Assembly: GCA_963565915.1 (NCBI GenBank)
Contig: OY751486.1
Span: 2,294,001-2,358,000 of the forward strand
Direction of reading: 5' to 3'
DNA length: 64,000 bases
From: Entoloma clypeatum
Taxonomy: Eukaryota > Basidiomycota > Agaricomycetes > Agaricales > Entolomataceae
The translations under genes were made by a program, and so were the position numbers. The notes under the pieces are model-generated. The model did not search any database and had not been told where the DNA came from. It saw only the letters and a list, made by a program, of their open reading frames with translations. Below, one piece after another: positions 21,006 to 33,961 of this stretch. Numbering within the stretch: position 1 is the first letter of the stretch; each line of letters starts with the position of its first letter.

Positions 21006-23392
21006 TCACATCTGCCTCTCTCTCCTGATAAACCTCAACGGAACATCCTTCACACCAAGACTCATACTGAAATGAGCATCGAGAACCCTACCACGCCATT
21101 GTTCCTTCGTCTCCCCACCCTCCAGAATCGGTGCGACCTTCCAGTCGCGCAACAACACAGTGAGGAACGCGGCGGCTTCGGTGGTGGCGAACTTTCTCCC
21201 GATGCACGCTCTAGAACCGACGCTGAAGGCGGAGAAGGCTTCGGATTCGTTGGATATGCCGTACCACCGCGAAGGCTTGTACTTTTCCGGTTCGTCGAAA
21301 TAGCGAGGGTTGTTTTCTAGGGAAAAGGGTATGTAAGCGATGGAACTTGTCAGATCATGAGTGGGGGGGCGGAGGGGGGGGGGGTTTGAACTTACGAACG
21401 CCAACCATGTCAAGGATGACCTTGAAGAGGGCGTAGGAAAAATGTGTGAGGGTTGTCGGTGGACGAAGGAAGGGGCTTGGTGAACTCACTTGGGTGCCCT
21501 TCTCAATGGGCAGAGCAGTGGAGCCTTCTTCGCCTGGTGGGTTGGGAATTTGCAGGACGGTGTCTTCGTTCGCTTCGCGGATCACGAGAAACCCGGCAGC
21601 TAGATTCACGGCCCCGGGAAGAAGGTCAGCACTTCCAGAAAAGGGGGGGCTTGAAGTTCGGGGCGACGGCTTACGGAACATTCGCGTTGCCTCGTAGAAC
21701 ACGGCGACGACTTTATCGAGCTTGGTGTAATCATGGAAGTCCTGGGGAGATAAAACCGGTCAGTGAGAGATCCCGGAATTGACTGGTGTGCCAGACGGGT
21801 ACCTACCGGAACGCCATCCTGACCAACGACTGATATGATTTGCTCGTAAACTTCATCTTGAACGTCGTCATGGAGAGAAAGGAATCCGAGCGTCGCAGCC
21901 AGTGTCTGAGCGGTCGTCTCTAAAATAACGGTCACGGATCTCCTTTGCATCATTAGCATGCTTTACAAAAAAAAACTTACCATGTCCCGCAAATAACAGG
22001 ATATGGATGTTGCCGATCTGTCGGCCAAGCAGAGTTTCATTTGCAGAACCGAAGAAAAAGAAGTATGATCAACCCACGAGTTCGTCGTCGTCGAGCCGAT
22101 ATTTCCCCGATTCATCCTCGTTGGCCTTTACCAGCATGGTGAAAGTATCGGTCCGACCGTTAGCCCATTCTGCATCGCCCCGAATGAGGGCCTTGCGTGC
22201 TACCACCTCGGCTTTCATGAAACGCAAAAGTGCCTCGTACGCTCCACGAGCTTCTCTCATCCTGAGGAAAATCATGATGTTCAAAGAAGTGGATTTCGAT
22301 GCACGAAAGCTGGGAAGCGTACTTTTGGAACGGTAGGGATAGCACCCACTTTGGAGCAGCGATGAGCAGGTCCTGATGCTGGGTGAAAAGACGCAATGCT
22401 TCTTGTACTGTCATGCTTCCATCGGGGGCGATAGGTGGTGAAGACCAGTCGGCGGGAAAGCCGAATCCACATCTGCTTATCAAGAGGAAGGCGACCTGTC
22501 GATGTCGGGAAGGTGCTCGATTATGAGATAGTGAGTTATGAACCAAGACACAACGCACCTTGAAAGTCAAGGTCTGTACGGCAGGTGCTTCGACAACTTT
22601 TTCAGTTGTCCAGCCTTCCCCAGACATCATCTGACCATACACGTCGATTGCTTCATCCCACACCGACTGGTACCTAGGAGTCATAGCCAGTGGTCAGTTG
22701 ACGAGAGATGAAAAGCAGAGTGGTATTTCAATTCACAGATTGTTGTTGAACGCAGGTCCCATGATGCGTCGATGTTTTCGCCACATGTCGCCGTCAGCGG
22801 CTAGGACGTTCATTCCGAATACTCTGTTGTGAATTGAGTCAAAACTGTTCGCAGATCAAAAATACAAAGGCGACCGACAGGAGTGAGTTAACCGAGCCCC
22901 AGGGCTTGCCAAAGTTGTTTCTGTTCCCCCCAGCGAGAGCCTGTCGAGCAACATCCATATTGCTGGTGTAAACCGAACTACGGCCGCGAATGAAAGGGAC
23001 GATCGAGACACTTTCGCTTCCATATGTCTTGTAGACTGGAAAAAGAGTTTGAGCATGACGAGACCTTGCCAATGGATCACACTCACACGTATGCCTCCAT
23101 TTCCATGTGAACTGAACACCAGGATTCCACCACGTCGTTGGGATCAACACAGCTGGGAATTCCAGCGGCTGGAACGGGACGCGCATCCCCGGCAGGTGGT
23201 GGACAGCCTATAGTAGAAGACAATGAGATGCCAGCGAGCCAAAAAGAAATTCCGTCGACTGACGCGAAGTCCATCGACCAACTTCTTGACCCTTGACGCG
23301 ACGAAGAGTATGAGAACGGCAGAGACGATTTCGGACGAAAGGCGGAAAGATAATAAGTTAGAAAGGAATGAGTCCAACAAGTGGGAGGTCAT
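21006..23392 (-). CDS. Cytochrome P450 monooxygenase 2 (paralogue of 1)
   Basis: The same exon-block order as P450 1, on the opposite strand. N-terminal anchor (IVSAVLILFVASRVK), MRVPFQPLEFPAVL, YGQMMSGEGWTTEK, the I-helix AGHETTAQTLAATL, EATRMF (ExxR), PSRWYG and the heme loop FSVGSRACIGRKF, ending RRERQM at 21006. Many blocks are clearly homologous to P450 1 (RYFDEPEKYKPSRWYG is the same in both). The pair therefore arose by inverted local duplication. No frame-disrupting lesion is obvious once the short introns are removed. Start at 23392 (MTSHLLDSF). Confidence 0.85.
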
Positions 23393-23689
23393 TTTTTCTT
23401 TGATATTTTTCTGGGAATCTGGAGGGTCGAAACCTTTAAATCAAACGGGGATTAGGAGGCCCCGCCGCGGAGGTTCGGAGGCGGCCACATTACAACAAAT
23501 AAATTACCGATTGCTGACTCATATTGCATGACTGTGCGGACATTCGGCGTCTCGAGGGGCTAATCTGCAAACAACACTCAGAGCCACTTGAAGGTCCGAC
23601 AGTCACAGACTCGAGAGTCAACGTTGGTACACAAATCACTGTCCTCTCGAACTTTTCAACACTGCCAGTGGTTCCTCTCCGGATGATCC

Positions 23690-23889
23690 NNNNNNNNNNN
23701 NNNNNNNNNNNNNNNNNNNNNNNNNNNNNNNNNNNNNNNNNNNNNNNNNNNNNNNNNNNNNNNNNNNNNNNNNNNNNNNNNNNNNNNNNNNNNNNNNNNN
23801 NNNNNNNNNNNNNNNNNNNNNNNNNNNNNNNNNNNNNNNNNNNNNNNNNNNNNNNNNNNNNNNNNNNNNNNNNNNNNNNNNNNNNNNNN
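23690..23889. other. Assembly gap (200 N)
   Basis: Exactly 200 undefined bases, a conventional placeholder length. Because the flanks overlap each other perfectly, the gap probably represents no missing sequence. Confidence 0.98.
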
Positions 23890-24234
23890 GGTAAGTACAT
23901 ACCTAGTGATTATGGGAAAAGGATTCGTTGGGTTTGTGGCCTTTTTCGCGGCCTTGCAGTGCGTTTTATAGACGGAAGGCATCTCGGTTATTCCTGCAAG
24001 GGGGGGTCCTTGTATTGAGGTTTGGACGGCATACGTACGTTGGTTTCTGTGACAATGTACGTCAATGTCCGCGACGATCAAAGAGAACAAGATGAATGCG
24101 TCAAAAGAACAAGACATTCAGGAACAATCACATGAAAACTGACTTCCCTCTGACTTCAACCAACACAGCGCTTGCGGCGGTGTTTTTGAGAGAGGGGCCG
24201 CTGAGTCTTCTATGGGATTCAGCGTCCACCGCGA

Positions 24235-25587
24235 ATGTCGCAATACAATATGGCGTCAAACTTGATTCATCACTTCAGCTCTATGGAGACTACCGAGGAC
24301 ATGACCCGGTACGTCCCGGGAGGCCATCACCCCGTCGTCATTGGCGACATTCTCAGCTCGCCTCATCTAACAGACTCTGCGAGCGAACCATGTCGATATA
24401 GGATCATGCACAAGCTGGGCTTTGGGTCAAATGCGACGGTATGGCTGGCTCAGACTGCGGATCTCTTCGTCGCAGTCAAGATAACAACAGCGGCAGATGG
24501 TCACTCAACAGAGGCCCAAATCCTTGAAACAGTCTCAAAGGCGCTGCCTAATGTTCGGCAGTCGCAACATATCCTGACCCTGCTGGATCACTTTACCTTG
24601 CGTGGTCCGAACGGCACTCACTTTGTTCTGGTGACGGACGTCGTAGCCCCAATCCTCTCCCTCCTTTCACCCAAACGCTCTCCCCATTGGCGGAAATGTG
24701 TCGCGTACGGGCTAGCGCAGGGTCTAGCGCATCTACAGGATGAAAGGATTGTCCATGGAGGTACACCGCTGCCCGCTTCCCCTCCTGATGATTCTCTGAC
24801 CACACCACGTAGCTAGACTTGCACCTTGGTAACGTTGGCCTTGCCCTGCCGCAGCTCGCACATCAGGACCAAGACGATGTGATGCAAGACCTCAGCCCAT
24901 ATAACCTGACCCTTGTCCTACCTTGCTCCACCGCCAATCAAACGCGCTCACTACCCCCTTATGTTGTCGCGCCGTGCGACCTAGCTGCGTATTACGAGAG
25001 AATCGCCGGCTCCAGTCCGCCCGCGACAAAAATTTTGACTTCGGCAGTCTTGAGGACCCTTTCAACTTGCCTAATCACATTCATCGCAGCGCATAAAACC
25101 GGAACGCGGACACTAAACTTTCAATATGCAGTGGAATCTTGCGCCCCCGAGTTAGTCTATGCCCACCTCATCGAAAAGACAGAGAACCCGCCAGTCGAGC
25201 CCCCGGCCGACGTTCGGGCTCTCGGCGCCGCCGCACGGCCCTCCCCCGCCCCCCCCGCCCTACCCACGCACAATAACTCGGCACATCCGCGCAGACACAC
25301 GAGGCCGTCACCGGGTCTTCGCTCTTCCGTGGCGCCAGCATGACCGCATTGCTGTTTCATATGACCATGATGGCCAGCACGATACCCCCGGAGTGGCAGT
25401 CATGGAGCCCTGACATGGCCACCTCACCCGGCCCGGCCGATGTCTGGTGGACATCGCGTAGGGAGGAGCTACGTCGAGGCTGTGTGGACGGTCAGGACAC
25501 GGACGCGCTCGTTGGGTGCTCGTGCTGGACCCCACGAGTCGACCGACTGTTGCGGAGGTCTTGAAAGACCCGTGGTTTTCTCAATGA
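24235..25587 (+). CDS. SRPK-like kinase (duplicate entry of 15319-16671)
   Basis: Exact repeat of the kinase, including intron 24761-24816 and the same frame breaks before the DFG. Very likely the same physical gene represented twice by the assembly. Confidence 0.6.
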
Positions 25588-25780
25588 CTCTACCGTCTGA
25601 GGTCAATATGTATTACACGTTTCTGCAAGGAGCCTTGAACAGTACATTTACTTGGCTGAAGAAATATTGAAATGCTCGAATGTTCGTGAGATACATACAT
25701 AGCACCGGTTTGTGATCATCTCCGCCTTCCATCCTAGACCACAGCTTAGAATTAAATCATTATAGAGGGAGGCGCATGGC

Positions 25781-26424
25781 TCACCTGGCCCCCAAAGCGT
25801 CGTCCAGATAAACCTTGAACAAATTCCCTCGACATCGCTCTCCACATATGACCATCGTCTTTGGTATCAGCAACCAGTTATCCGTTCCAACGAGCAACGT
25901 GTTCTCGTCCCATCTCGAGATCACGTCGAGCAGGCTCCATGCAACCGAATCGAAGGAAGTGTCGGCAGTTGTTGTTGATACGGTGGGTAGGCCCCGAAGC
26001 GGTTTACGAGCGTTTGGAAGATTGCGCGGATAAGTATCTTGGGTTTCTTTGCGAGTCCATCCGACGAGAACGATGCAATTCCGGACGGTTCCGGGTGATC
26101 TTTTCCTCTTCCAGAGGAAGGAGTGGTCGGTTGCTGAGGAGGCAGGCCGCAGCCTGCGTCAAGCCGAACGTACCTGCGGCCGTTGATGAGGAGGACGAAG
26201 TGGCCGCAGAATTTGAAGATGGGGATGGACACGTAGACCGGGTTTCCGTAAAAGTGAGGATTAGATATCGAATCTGTTGTCAGATGTCTGCGCTGATATG
26301 GGGAAAAGATTTGAAGTCGATTGTGAAAAGACAAGCGTCCTCCGCCGAACGTCGTACATGTGGCTCGTGTAGATGGGAGACCTGGAAGAGAGACCGGGGA
26401 CGGTTGAGATATTTTCAATTCCAT
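25781..26424 (-). CDS. Unidentified protein (duplicate entry of 16865-17508)
   Basis: Exact repeat of the minus-strand gene tail-to-tail with the kinase. Probably not an independent locus. Confidence 0.4.
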
Positions 26425-27077
26425 TTTCTTGAAGTGCAGTGAGAACGACCCAAATTGAGGCTTAAATTAGTACTAGGGAAATAATCTCACAACTTGTAGA
26501 CCTCCATGTCTTTGTTCAATACATGGGCACGTCTAACTTCGGCTGGAAGGACTCAGGAGACGCATACTCCTATCACGTAAGTACTATAAGTTACAGGAGA
26601 CTGTAGTCCACGTGATCGCAAAACTGTTGCATCGTGAGGTCACGTGCTTCATTCCCCCCTGGACGAGGAGTGTTATCAATTGGTTACCAAGGGGCCAGTG
26701 TGACATACAATGATCAAGAAGCGCGCCCTCAGGGCCGCGACCGTCATTGCCACCGATATCGATGGTGGTGTCATTGGTGTGAGTCAATCGCAAAGGCTCC
26801 GCATGGCTCCCACCCCCAGCGGACCCTCAGGCCGGCCCGCGACACCAAGTCTCCCAGTTCAAGGTCGGTTCTTGACGGTCTCTTTGCATGTACTCATGAA
26901 TCATATGAGGCCATGGCGAGCAGACTCGGAAAAAGAGATAAGTAAACGAACGCGGGCGGGTATACAACTACGAAGCCCTGCCTTGCTGGACGTCATGAAT
27001 CATGATAAATCAACCACACCATCCTGACCCTGTTCAGGACTCGGTGACCAGGTCAACATTGTATATAAACAAGCGGT

Positions 27078-29595
27078 ATGTTTTCTGTAGTATTTCCAAC
27101 GGCCTTTGAGAAGCCGCCGAGGTCTCTTGGAAGCATGACCTTGTGGCTATGGGGTCGTGCCAGGTCGCTCCTCTACAATTGGGCACCACTCATCCGAGTC
27201 CATCCACAGTTTCTGGGCCACGTCGCCAGCCCTCAAGTCCTCTCTGCCATCATCATCGTCATCTTCGCGATATGGAGCAAAAAATTCGTTGATAAACTCC
27301 GTGTAAGCCGTGCTGGGGATCCTGTCCAACATTCAGACTCGGATACTGACAACACAGCGAACCAGGCCGTGAACTACCTCCCCGGGATGCGCGTCCCGTT
27401 CCAGCCGTTGAGCCCGCCAGGCGTCCTGTTAAGGACCAGGTGGTGGAATCCTAGTACTCAATTTACGTGGAAATGGAGGTCTACGTGTGAGGATGGTTCA
27501 CCCGAAGTCGTGGGCTATCCTGACTGACCGCATTAATCTCATTCCCTCCTAGTCTACAAACGATTCGGGATCGAAAACGTATCAATCGTGCCCTTCATCT
27601 TCGGTGGAAGTTCCATTTACACGACTAACATGGACGTCGCTCGACAAGTCCTTGCCGGAGGACATAAATCTAGCTTCATCAAGCCACCAGCTTCAGCGAG
27701 GCCTTTGCTGTCAGTAATTTCCTTTGTGAAAATCGTCCCAGCTCACACTCATAACGTTCTCCAGTCTATTTGGTGAGAATCTCATCACTACTGATGGAGA
27801 AATGTGGCGTAGGCATCGGCGCATCATCGGGGCTGCGTTTACCCGCCAGCTGTGAGGGATCGCTTGCGTCTTCCGTGACTCACTCCTCTGACTCGAGATT
27901 ACCCAGGCATCAACGGGTGTGGTATGAGACGCTCGGCATGTATCGTCAGATGATAACCGCTGAAGGCTGGGCTACCAAGGACATCGTTGACGTGCCCGTC
28001 GTACAGACATTGACCTTCAAGGTGCTCATTATCCTTGCCTGCCGAATCATACCGTCGCTGACGTCCATATATCTTCCCCATACAGCTTGCTCTGCTCATT
28101 ATAAGCAAGTGTGGATTCGGCCTCCCCACCGAATGGGCCTTACCCCCTTCCACAACCGATGGCGATTTAACCGTACAGGAAGCACTGCGAACTTTCACAG
28201 ATCGCCTTCGGCTGTTTGTCTTCACTCCAAAGTGGGTTTGGTCTTTACCGTTACAATTGTGAGTTTCTGTTTTTTTAGGAATACTTTCGACGATCACCTC
28301 ATCAAGCTGTGTGATAGCGTGAAAAAGGCTCGCCAATCCTATGAGCAGCTGTACCAGTTCATGAAGGCGGAGGTGACGGATCGTAGGTCTGTCATTCGAG
28401 GCGAGACAGAACCGGCGGACGGGCAGAATGATGTTTTCACAATGTTGGTTCGAGCAAATGAGCAGGAGTCGACGAAACTACAACTCAGTGATGACGAGCT
28501 CGTGCGTTGATTTCAGTTATTTTGTCTATCCCAACTTACACTCCCGTTTGCAGATGGGGAATGTCTATGCACTGTTGTTAGCAGGCCATGGTGAGCTTGT
28601 GAATCATATGCTCTGTAAGGCTCCCTGACTACATACCATTATTCCTTTAGAAACAACCGCTCAAACACTGGCGGCAACACTCGGATCTCTTGCGTTCTAT
28701 GAAGACGTCCAAAACGAAGTTTACGAGCAGATCGCCTCGATCGTCGGAGACGACCGCGATCCTGTGGGTTTTTTGTTCAGAAATCTCATATATCGAATTC
28801 CAGAACAAGGGTAATTAACGGGGTTTATCAATACCAGACATTCGAAGACTATTCCAAGCTTGACAAAGTTCTTGCCGCCTTCTACGAGGCTCTTCGAATG
28901 TTCCGTGAGTCTACAGTTCCAATATCTTCCGCAATCTGATTCTGAGAAATCCTCCCCTTTTTCCATTATTCAATACCAGCACCTGGGTTCGGCGTGGTTC
29001 GGGAAGCTGCAGAAAACACCGTCTTGCATATCCCTGGCAACGCATTGGGGCAGGAAGGAACCACGGCTCTGCCGGTTGAGAAAGGTACACTGGTATGTAG
29101 GGTCGTGTTCTGACATTTCGCAATCAGGCGTTTCTGATCTTCGGACGTTGTTTTTTTTTTTTCGGTTTCCAGGTCTTTGTGGACATCATCGGCCTCCGTG
29201 AGTAGATCGTTCTTCGTCAGCGTGATTCAACAAAACACACTGATGTCTCTTTCTTTTTTTTTTTTGTAGTATACAACCCCCGCTATTTTGATGAACCGGA
29301 GAAATACAAACCTTCACGCTGGTATGGCGAATCCATCGACTCGGAAGCCATGTTCGCATTCAGCGTTGGGGCGCGGGCTTGCCCTGGCAGAAAGTTTGCG
29401 ACGACCGAGGCCGTTGCCTTCCTGACCATGCTTTTGCGGGATTGGAAAGTCGAGCCGGTGTTGAAGGATGAGGAAACGAGGGAAGCGTGGCGGGACAGGG
29501 TGTTGGAGGGTCATATTGTTTTGACTCTTGGCGTCAAGGATGTTCCGGTAAAGTTGATTAGGAGAACGAAACGAAACGGAGAGAGAAATGAGTAG
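27078..29595 (+). CDS. Cytochrome P450 1 (duplicate entry of 18162-20679)
   Basis: Identical to the first P450 over its full length, with the same anchor, I-helix and heme-loop motifs. It should be counted once with its twin. Confidence 0.65.
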
Positions 29596-29921
29596 AGTAT
29601 GGGTTCAATGTCCTTTCTCTACAGATGTCGTATCACAATACAAAGTGTCCCGGAACTTGCTGATAAGAACGGTTTGCGTTCCGTGTTATTCTCTCCAAAG
29701 GCGACAGAAATGCTCATGCACTAGCTAGAACAGTAGAATTAATTATACATATCATGCGTACAGCAAGGATTATAGAAAACATAAGTAAGTCAGCGTCCGA
29801 GGAGCATCCTCCCTGCCAAGTAACACGTCCGTACAACAGTCCATGAGTCCAATAATAACGACAGTGAGGAGCAAGTGAGGAGGGAAAAAAAGAAAGAAAA
29901 AAAGAGTCCAAGAAAAAGAAA

Positions 29922-32308
29922 TCACATCTGCCTCTCTCTCCTGATAAACCTCAACGGAACATCCTTCACACCAAGACTCATACTGAAATGAGCATCGAGA
30001 ACCCTACCACGCCATTGTTCCTTCGTCTCCCCACCCTCCAGAATCGGTGCGACCTTCCAGTCGCGCAACAACACAGTGAGGAACGCGGCGGCTTCGGTGG
30101 TGGCGAACTTTCTCCCGATGCACGCTCTAGAACCGACGCTGAAGGCGGAGAAGGCTTCGGATTCGTTGGATATGCCGTACCACCGCGAAGGCTTGTACTT
30201 TTCCGGTTCGTCGAAATAGCGAGGGTTGTTTTCTAGGGAAAAGGGTATGTAAGCGATGGAACTTGTCAGATCATGAGTGGGGGGGCGGAGGGGGGGGGGG
30301 TTTGAACTTACGAACGCCAACCATGTCAAGGATGACCTTGAAGAGGGCGTAGGAAAAATGTGTGAGGGTTGTCGGTGGACGAAGGAAGGGGCTTGGTGAA
30401 CTCACTTGGGTGCCCTTCTCAATGGGCAGAGCAGTGGAGCCTTCTTCGCCTGGTGGGTTGGGAATTTGCAGGACGGTGTCTTCGTTCGCTTCGCGGATCA
30501 CGAGAAACCCGGCAGCTAGATTCACGGCCCCGGGAAGAAGGTCAGCACTTCCAGAAAAGGGGGGGCTTGAAGTTCGGGGCGACGGCTTACGGAACATTCG
30601 CGTTGCCTCGTAGAACACGGCGACGACTTTATCGAGCTTGGTGTAATCATGGAAGTCCTGGGGAGATAAAACCGGTCAGTGAGAGATCCCGGAATTGACT
30701 GGTGTGCCAGACGGGTACCTACCGGAACGCCATCCTGACCAACGACTGATATGATTTGCTCGTAAACTTCATCTTGAACGTCGTCATGGAGAGAAAGGAA
30801 TCCGAGCGTCGCAGCCAGTGTCTGAGCGGTCGTCTCTAAAATAACGGTCACGGATCTCCTTTGCATCATTAGCATGCTTTACAAAAAAAAACTTACCATG
30901 TCCCGCAAATAACAGGATATGGATGTTGCCGATCTGTCGGCCAAGCAGAGTTTCATTTGCAGAACCGAAGAAAAAGAAGTATGATCAACCCACGAGTTCG
31001 TCGTCGTCGAGCCGATATTTCCCCGATTCATCCTCGTTGGCCTTTACCAGCATGGTGAAAGTATCGGTCCGACCGTTAGCCCATTCTGCATCGCCCCGAA
31101 TGAGGGCCTTGCGTGCTACCACCTCGGCTTTCATGAAACGCAAAAGTGCCTCGTACGCTCCACGAGCTTCTCTCATCCTGAGGAAAATCATGATGTTCAA
31201 AGAAGTGGATTTCGATGCACGAAAGCTGGGAAGCGTACTTTTGGAACGGTAGGGATAGCACCCACTTTGGAGCAGCGATGAGCAGGTCCTGATGCTGGGT
31301 GAAAAGACGCAATGCTTCTTGTACTGTCATGCTTCCATCGGGGGCGATAGGTGGTGAAGACCAGTCGGCGGGAAAGCCGAATCCACATCTGCTTATCAAG
31401 AGGAAGGCGACCTGTCGATGTCGGGAAGGTGCTCGATTATGAGATAGTGAGTTATGAACCAAGACACAACGCACCTTGAAAGTCAAGGTCTGTACGGCAG
31501 GTGCTTCGACAACTTTTTCAGTTGTCCAGCCTTCCCCAGACATCATCTGACCATACACGTCGATTGCTTCATCCCACACCGACTGGTACCTAGGAGTCAT
31601 AGCCAGTGGTCAGTTGACGAGAGATGAAAAGCAGAGTGGTATTTCAATTCACAGATTGTTGTTGAACGCAGGTCCCATGATGCGTCGATGTTTTCGCCAC
31701 ATGTCGCCGTCAGCGGCTAGGACGTTCATTCCGAATACTCTGTTGTGAATTGAGTCAAAACTGTTCGCAGATCAAAAATACAAAGGCGACCGACAGGAGT
31801 GAGTTAACCGAGCCCCAGGGCTTGCCAAAGTTGTTTCTGTTCCCCCCAGCGAGAGCCTGTCGAGCAACATCCATATTGCTGGTGTAAACCGAACTACGGC
31901 CGCGAATGAAAGGGACGATCGAGACACTTTCGCTTCCATATGTCTTGTAGACTGGAAAAAGAGTTTGAGCATGACGAGACCTTGCCAATGGATCACACTC
32001 ACACGTATGCCTCCATTTCCATGTGAACTGAACACCAGGATTCCACCACGTCGTTGGGATCAACACAGCTGGGAATTCCAGCGGCTGGAACGGGACGCGC
32101 ATCCCCGGCAGGTGGTGGACAGCCTATAGTAGAAGACAATGAGATGCCAGCGAGCCAAAAAGAAATTCCGTCGACTGACGCGAAGTCCATCGACCAACTT
32201 CTTGACCCTTGACGCGACGAAGAGTATGAGAACGGCAGAGACGATTTCGGACGAAAGGCGGAAAGATAATAAGTTAGAAAGGAATGAGTCCAACAAGTGG
32301 GAGGTCAT
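29922..32308 (-). CDS. Cytochrome P450 2 (duplicate entry of 21006-23392)
   Basis: Identical to the second P450 over its full length. This copy has natural downstream sequence (beyond 32605), whereas its twin runs into the N gap shortly after its 5' flank. Confidence 0.65.
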
Positions 32309-32605
32309 TTTTTCTTTGATATTTTTCTGGGAATCTGGAGGGTCGAAACCTTTAAATCAAACGGGGATTAGGAGGCCCCGCCGCGGAGGTTCGGAGGCGG
32401 CCACATTACAACAAATAAATTACCGATTGCTGACTCATATTGCATGACTGTGCGGACATTCGGCGTCTCGAGGGGCTAATCTGCAAACAACACTCAGAGC
32501 CACTTGAAGGTCCGACAGTCACAGACTCGAGAGTCAACGTTGGTACACAAATCACTGTCCTCTCGAACTTTTCAACACTGCCAGTGGTTCCTCTCCGGAT
32601 GATCC

Positions 32606-33908
32606 CGAAGGTCGGTGAATTTATTGATGCTAACCTCTCCATGTAATATCGGATGACTATGTGTTGGCGGAGCTGGCGAACCTTTCGATCAAGCCAAGGT
32701 GAAGGTGAGGCCTCGAGGCCTGAGGTACCGGAAATCAGTGACAGAACAATTGTCCAAGTCATGATCGGACGTGGCAACTATCTAATTCTATATGTTTATT
32801 GCTTGTATGAAGGGTCTATCAAGGGCCAAGCGCTCAGCGCTCAGCATCAACGATGACGGTCAGTCACCACGATTTCCGAGATCGTGGTGACTGACCCGTC
32901 GTCAGGCTGGCTCGTCCTCTGATGCGAGGACCCCATTTGTAAAGTCTTTAGACTTCAAAAATGGGCAGCACGACCTAGATACAAGTGATCGATACCATCT
33001 GCTCGAACTCCCAATAGCGGCAGATGGGGACACCCAGGCACAGCCCCAGGCTCGGATTGAACGGTACGGATGCTCAGGATGATCACTATATAAATAGTTG
33101 TCACTCCCTGGTTCCTGCTACGGCCCCGCGATGGACCTTGAACTACCCGCGGCAGGCCGACAGCAATCCATCCTGAGATCGTGTCTGATGGTGAGGAATC
33201 GGCGAGGAATTGTTTGGAAAAATTTCCGACCTGGTGACCTTGACCGTCCGCCTCGAGATGCAACGCGCCGCAGCACGCCATGTGTACTCTGGTCATCGGT
33301 TGTGTTGAAGGTTGGTGAATGTTGCGGAACCGCCTCAAGTAATATCGGATGACCATGTGTAGATGGGACTGGCGAGTCCTCTGAATATTCTTCTTGGGGT
33401 CGCTCCTGCTCACTCCTCCGAAATGACCTGAGGATTGTTACCCACATGGAAAACCCTCGGACCTAGCCCCGTGCCTCTCTCTCATTTGCCTCGTTATCAT
33501 ACCTGGCTAAACACGGGAACAGCCGTAGTCCTTCTCGTCCTGTTGCAATCTCGGTAAATAGATCCGCTGGTCCAGTACTCCTTCAAAATTATCACGATCA
33601 ACAGCGTACAGCGGAATGGTGTGAAGGTATCGTCATCATATCACGATGCAAGTTCGTACTTTTTATTATATTTATATTAGAAGGAACTGCCTCATCATTT
33701 GTTTAAGGTTTAAGGGCAGAATGGACCTAGAGGTTGCAAGGTGCTTGATTTCATGCGGTGAGGGGTAAGTACTTACATACGCTTGAATACAATCTCAGAC
33801 CGTTCATGTTCGTCCCCCGTGTCTAAGTGACACGAAGTCTGCTATCTGATAAGAGCACTGAGGTCAGATATCATCGGGTCAATCGGATGGGACGTACAAG
33901 TTCCAACG
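32606..33908. other. Intergenic with diverged repeats and a hairpin
   Basis: No secure gene. Two diverged segments (about 32580-32690 and 33283-33400) share taatatcggatga-type sequence and, on the minus strand, a VIRYY-containing frame. A strong hairpin lies at 32855-32904. Sequence around 33640-33690 is AT-rich. Confidence 0.5.
32855..32904. repeat. Perfect-stem hairpin
   Basis: The stem ggtcagtcaccacgat pairs exactly with atcgtggtgactgacc around a 7-base loop (ttccgag). tgac/gtca extends the stem beyond a small bulge. It follows a cgctcagcgctcag tandem motif. It could be a transposon terminus or a structured RNA element; no gene lies next to it. Confidence 0.8.
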
Positions 33909-33961
33909 TTGCAGATTACTCAACTTGAAAAGATCCCGGAAGCCCCTCCGAATCGCCACAT

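Larger units (their letters stand above)
14974..23689. repeat. First copy of an exact 8716-bp duplication abutting an N gap
   Basis: Every open frame in 14974-23689 recurs with an identical translation at a constant offset of 8916, so there are no indels. This copy ends exactly at the 200-N gap, and the second copy starts exactly after it. A suffix-prefix overlap of this kind is the signature of two overlapping contigs joined without merging. Confidence 0.95.
23890..32605. repeat. Second copy of the exact 8716-bp duplication
   Basis: Identical to 14974-23689 at offset 8916. It starts at the first base after the gap. Unique sequence resumes at 32606. Confidence 0.95.

Noticed and set aside
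23890..32605. Recent tandem amplification of a P450 cluster
   Set aside because: Exact identity and the abutment to both gap edges fit an assembly overlap far better than biology.
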